Origin: Novosphingobium taihuense
Lineage (GTDB): Bacteria; Pseudomonadota; Alphaproteobacteria; Sphingomonadales; Sphingomonadaceae
NCBI RefSeq assembly: GCF_007830315.1
Contig: NZ_VLKJ01000007.1
Span: 62,001 to 126,000, forward strand
DNA: 64,000 bases
Direction: 5' to 3'
Part shown: piece after piece, positions 63,144 through 64,000 of the stretch
Layout: each line of letters starts with the position of its first letter
Numbering within the stretch: position 1 is the first letter of the stretch
Position numbers and translations under genes: made by a program
Notes under the pieces: model-generated
What the model saw: only the letters and a program-made list of their open reading frames with translations
Database searches by the model: none
Told to the model about the DNA's origin: nothing

Positions 63144-64000
63144 ATGCGCCCCTGCTATCACTATGCCCCCACAGCCAACTGGCTGAGCGATCCCAATGGC
63201 CTCGTCTGGCTGGATGGCGAATGGCACATGTTCTACCAGTACAATCCTTTTGGCGAGGAATGGGGGCACATGTCGTGGGGGCACGCTGTCTCTCCCGACC
63301 TCGCACATTGGCAGGAGCTTCCGGTTGCACTTGCGGAAGCTGACCAGACGATGATCTTCTCGGGTTCAGCAGTCATCGACCACAACGGCACCGCGGGGTT
63401 CGGCGTGAATGCGATGGTCGCGGTTTATACTGGTGCACGCACCGACCGACTGCACCAGTTTCAGTGCCTCGCATCAAGCACTGATCGCGGCCGCAACTTC
63501 GTGAAGTTTGCTGGCAATCCCGTGCTTGATCGGCAGATGGCCGACTTCCGTGATCCGAGCGTGTTCTGGCACGAGCCAAGTGGTCAGTGGATCATGGTCG
63601 TTGTCCTCTCGGACGAGAACCGCGCATTGCTCTACGGCTCGCCCGACCTCACGCACTGGACCGAACTTTCCGAGATTTCGCGGGACGGTGCGCCTGGCCA
63701 TTTGTGGGAATGCCCGTTTCTTGTCGAACTCTCCATCGACGGCACAAGAGATACGCGTTGGCTGTTCAAAGTCGACGTGCTGTCCGGAGCCCCAGGATCT
63801 GGCGCGCTCTATCGCATCGGCCAATTTGACGGCATGGGCTTCAAACCTGAAAGCGGATGGCTCGTGGCTGATCACGGTGACGAGTTCTATGCGGCCATCG
63901 GGTGGCCCGAGCCGCGCGACGCGAAGGGCCGTCCGACCTGGATCGGGTGGATGGGCAATCACGCCGTCCAGAAGCACTTGCCCTTGCAAGGCTGGCGCGG
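63144..64000 (+). CDS. GH32 fructosidase (invertase/levanase-like), cut by window edge
   Basis: The visible 285 residues are the first blades of a GH32 propeller: WLSDPNGLVW with nucleophile Asp16 (the usual N of NDPNG is S here), MFYQYNPFGEEWGHMSWGHA, FSGSAVID, ADFRDPSVF (Asp137, transition state), and LWECPFLVE (Glu189, acid/base). GH32 enzymes hydrolyse beta-fructosyl bonds in sucrose, raffinose, inulin or levan. There is no signal peptide at MRPCYHYAPTANW, so it is probably cytoplasmic. The gene continues past the window. With GH68 it gives the locus two unrelated-length fructosidases. Confidence 0.9.
   Translation, partial: MRPCYHYAPTANWLSDPNGLVWLDGEWHMFYQYNPFGEEWGHMSWGHAVSPDLAHWQELPVALAEADQTMIFSGSAVIDHNGTAGFGVNAMVAVYTGARTDRLHQFQCLASSTDRGRNFVKFAGNPVLDRQMADFRDPSVFWHEPSGQWIMVVVLSDENRALLYGSPDLTHWTELSEISRDGAPGHLWECPFLVELSIDGTRDTRWLFKVDVLSGAPGSGALYRIGQFDGMGFKPESGWLVADHGDEFYAAIGWPEPRDAKGRPTWIGWMGNHAVQKHLPLQGWR

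Overview
The window looks like a chromosomal segment of an alphaproteobacterium of the Sphingomonadales, probably Novosphingobium-like. Supporting signs are high-GC coding sequence, a CcrM-type methyltransferase with GANTC sites upstream, a three-gene proton-translocating transhydrogenase (pntAA/pntAB/pntB), an aa3-oxidase subunit IV peptide of 40 residues, many TonB-dependent receptors paired with catabolic genes, and a split gcvPA/gcvPB pair. The genus is inference from gene content only.

Layout. 1-2.5 kb: minus-strand housekeeping genes (a DoxX-like fragment, a small 2H-phosphoesterase-like protein, a short membrane peptide, dapD, a pyrimidine 5'-nucleotidase). 2.5-7 kb: a subtilisin-type lipoprotein autotransporter, a small secreted orphan, a PQQ-type sugar dehydrogenase and rnhB. 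7-10.3 kb: a palindromic repeat, then a leader with eight GANTC sites in front of ccrM, folP and an SDR. 10.3-18.6 kb: an NtrC-like response regulator, a cytochrome oxidase peptide, the pnt operon interrupted by an orphan gene, an Asp/Glu racemase homologue, a dGTPase and an NAD(P)-binding protein. 18.6-23.4 kb: a tandem glycine riboswitch controlling gcvT-gcvH-gcvPA-gcvPB, ending in a clear terminator. 23.4-33.4 kb: entericidin, EamA permeases, a lone cpaF, and a five-gene minus-strand glycosylation operon (GT2, PMT-like GT, flippase-like, GT4, methyltransferase).

33.4-51.1 kb holds two divergent catabolic units around an IclR regulator. On the minus strand is a tightly coupled operon encoding a UPF0261/Tm-1-like protein, biotin carrier, biotin carboxylase, a 2-oxoacid carboxyltransferase and a HAD phosphatase. 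On the plus strand are a quinone-oxidoreductase-type MDR, VOC protein, MFS transporter, AraC regulator, TonB receptor, three tandem cupins of the 2,4'-dihydroxyacetophenone dioxygenase type, a Rieske oxygenase, an SDR, a Zn alcohol dehydrogenase and a decayed SDR. I do not recognise the substrate; aromatic or aryl-ketone chemistry is my best inference.

51.1-64 kb is a LacI-controlled sucrose/raffinose-type locus. It contains an MFS sugar transporter, GH36 alpha-galactosidase, GH68 fructosyl hydrolase/transferase, LacI repressor, TonB receptor, a tryptophan-halogenase-like flavoprotein, a TPR/2OG-Fe(II) oxygenase-like protein and a GH32 enzyme cut by the window edge. A shared palindrome (core CAATCGATTG) lies in front of the transporter and in the lacI/TonB-receptor intergenic region, and a copy sits inside the GH68 coding sequence. 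The TonB receptor would import the oligosaccharide, the MFS carrier would move it inward, GH36 would remove galactose, and GH68/GH32 would split the fructosyl bond.

No rRNA, tRNA, CRISPR array, insertion sequence or phage gene was recognised.
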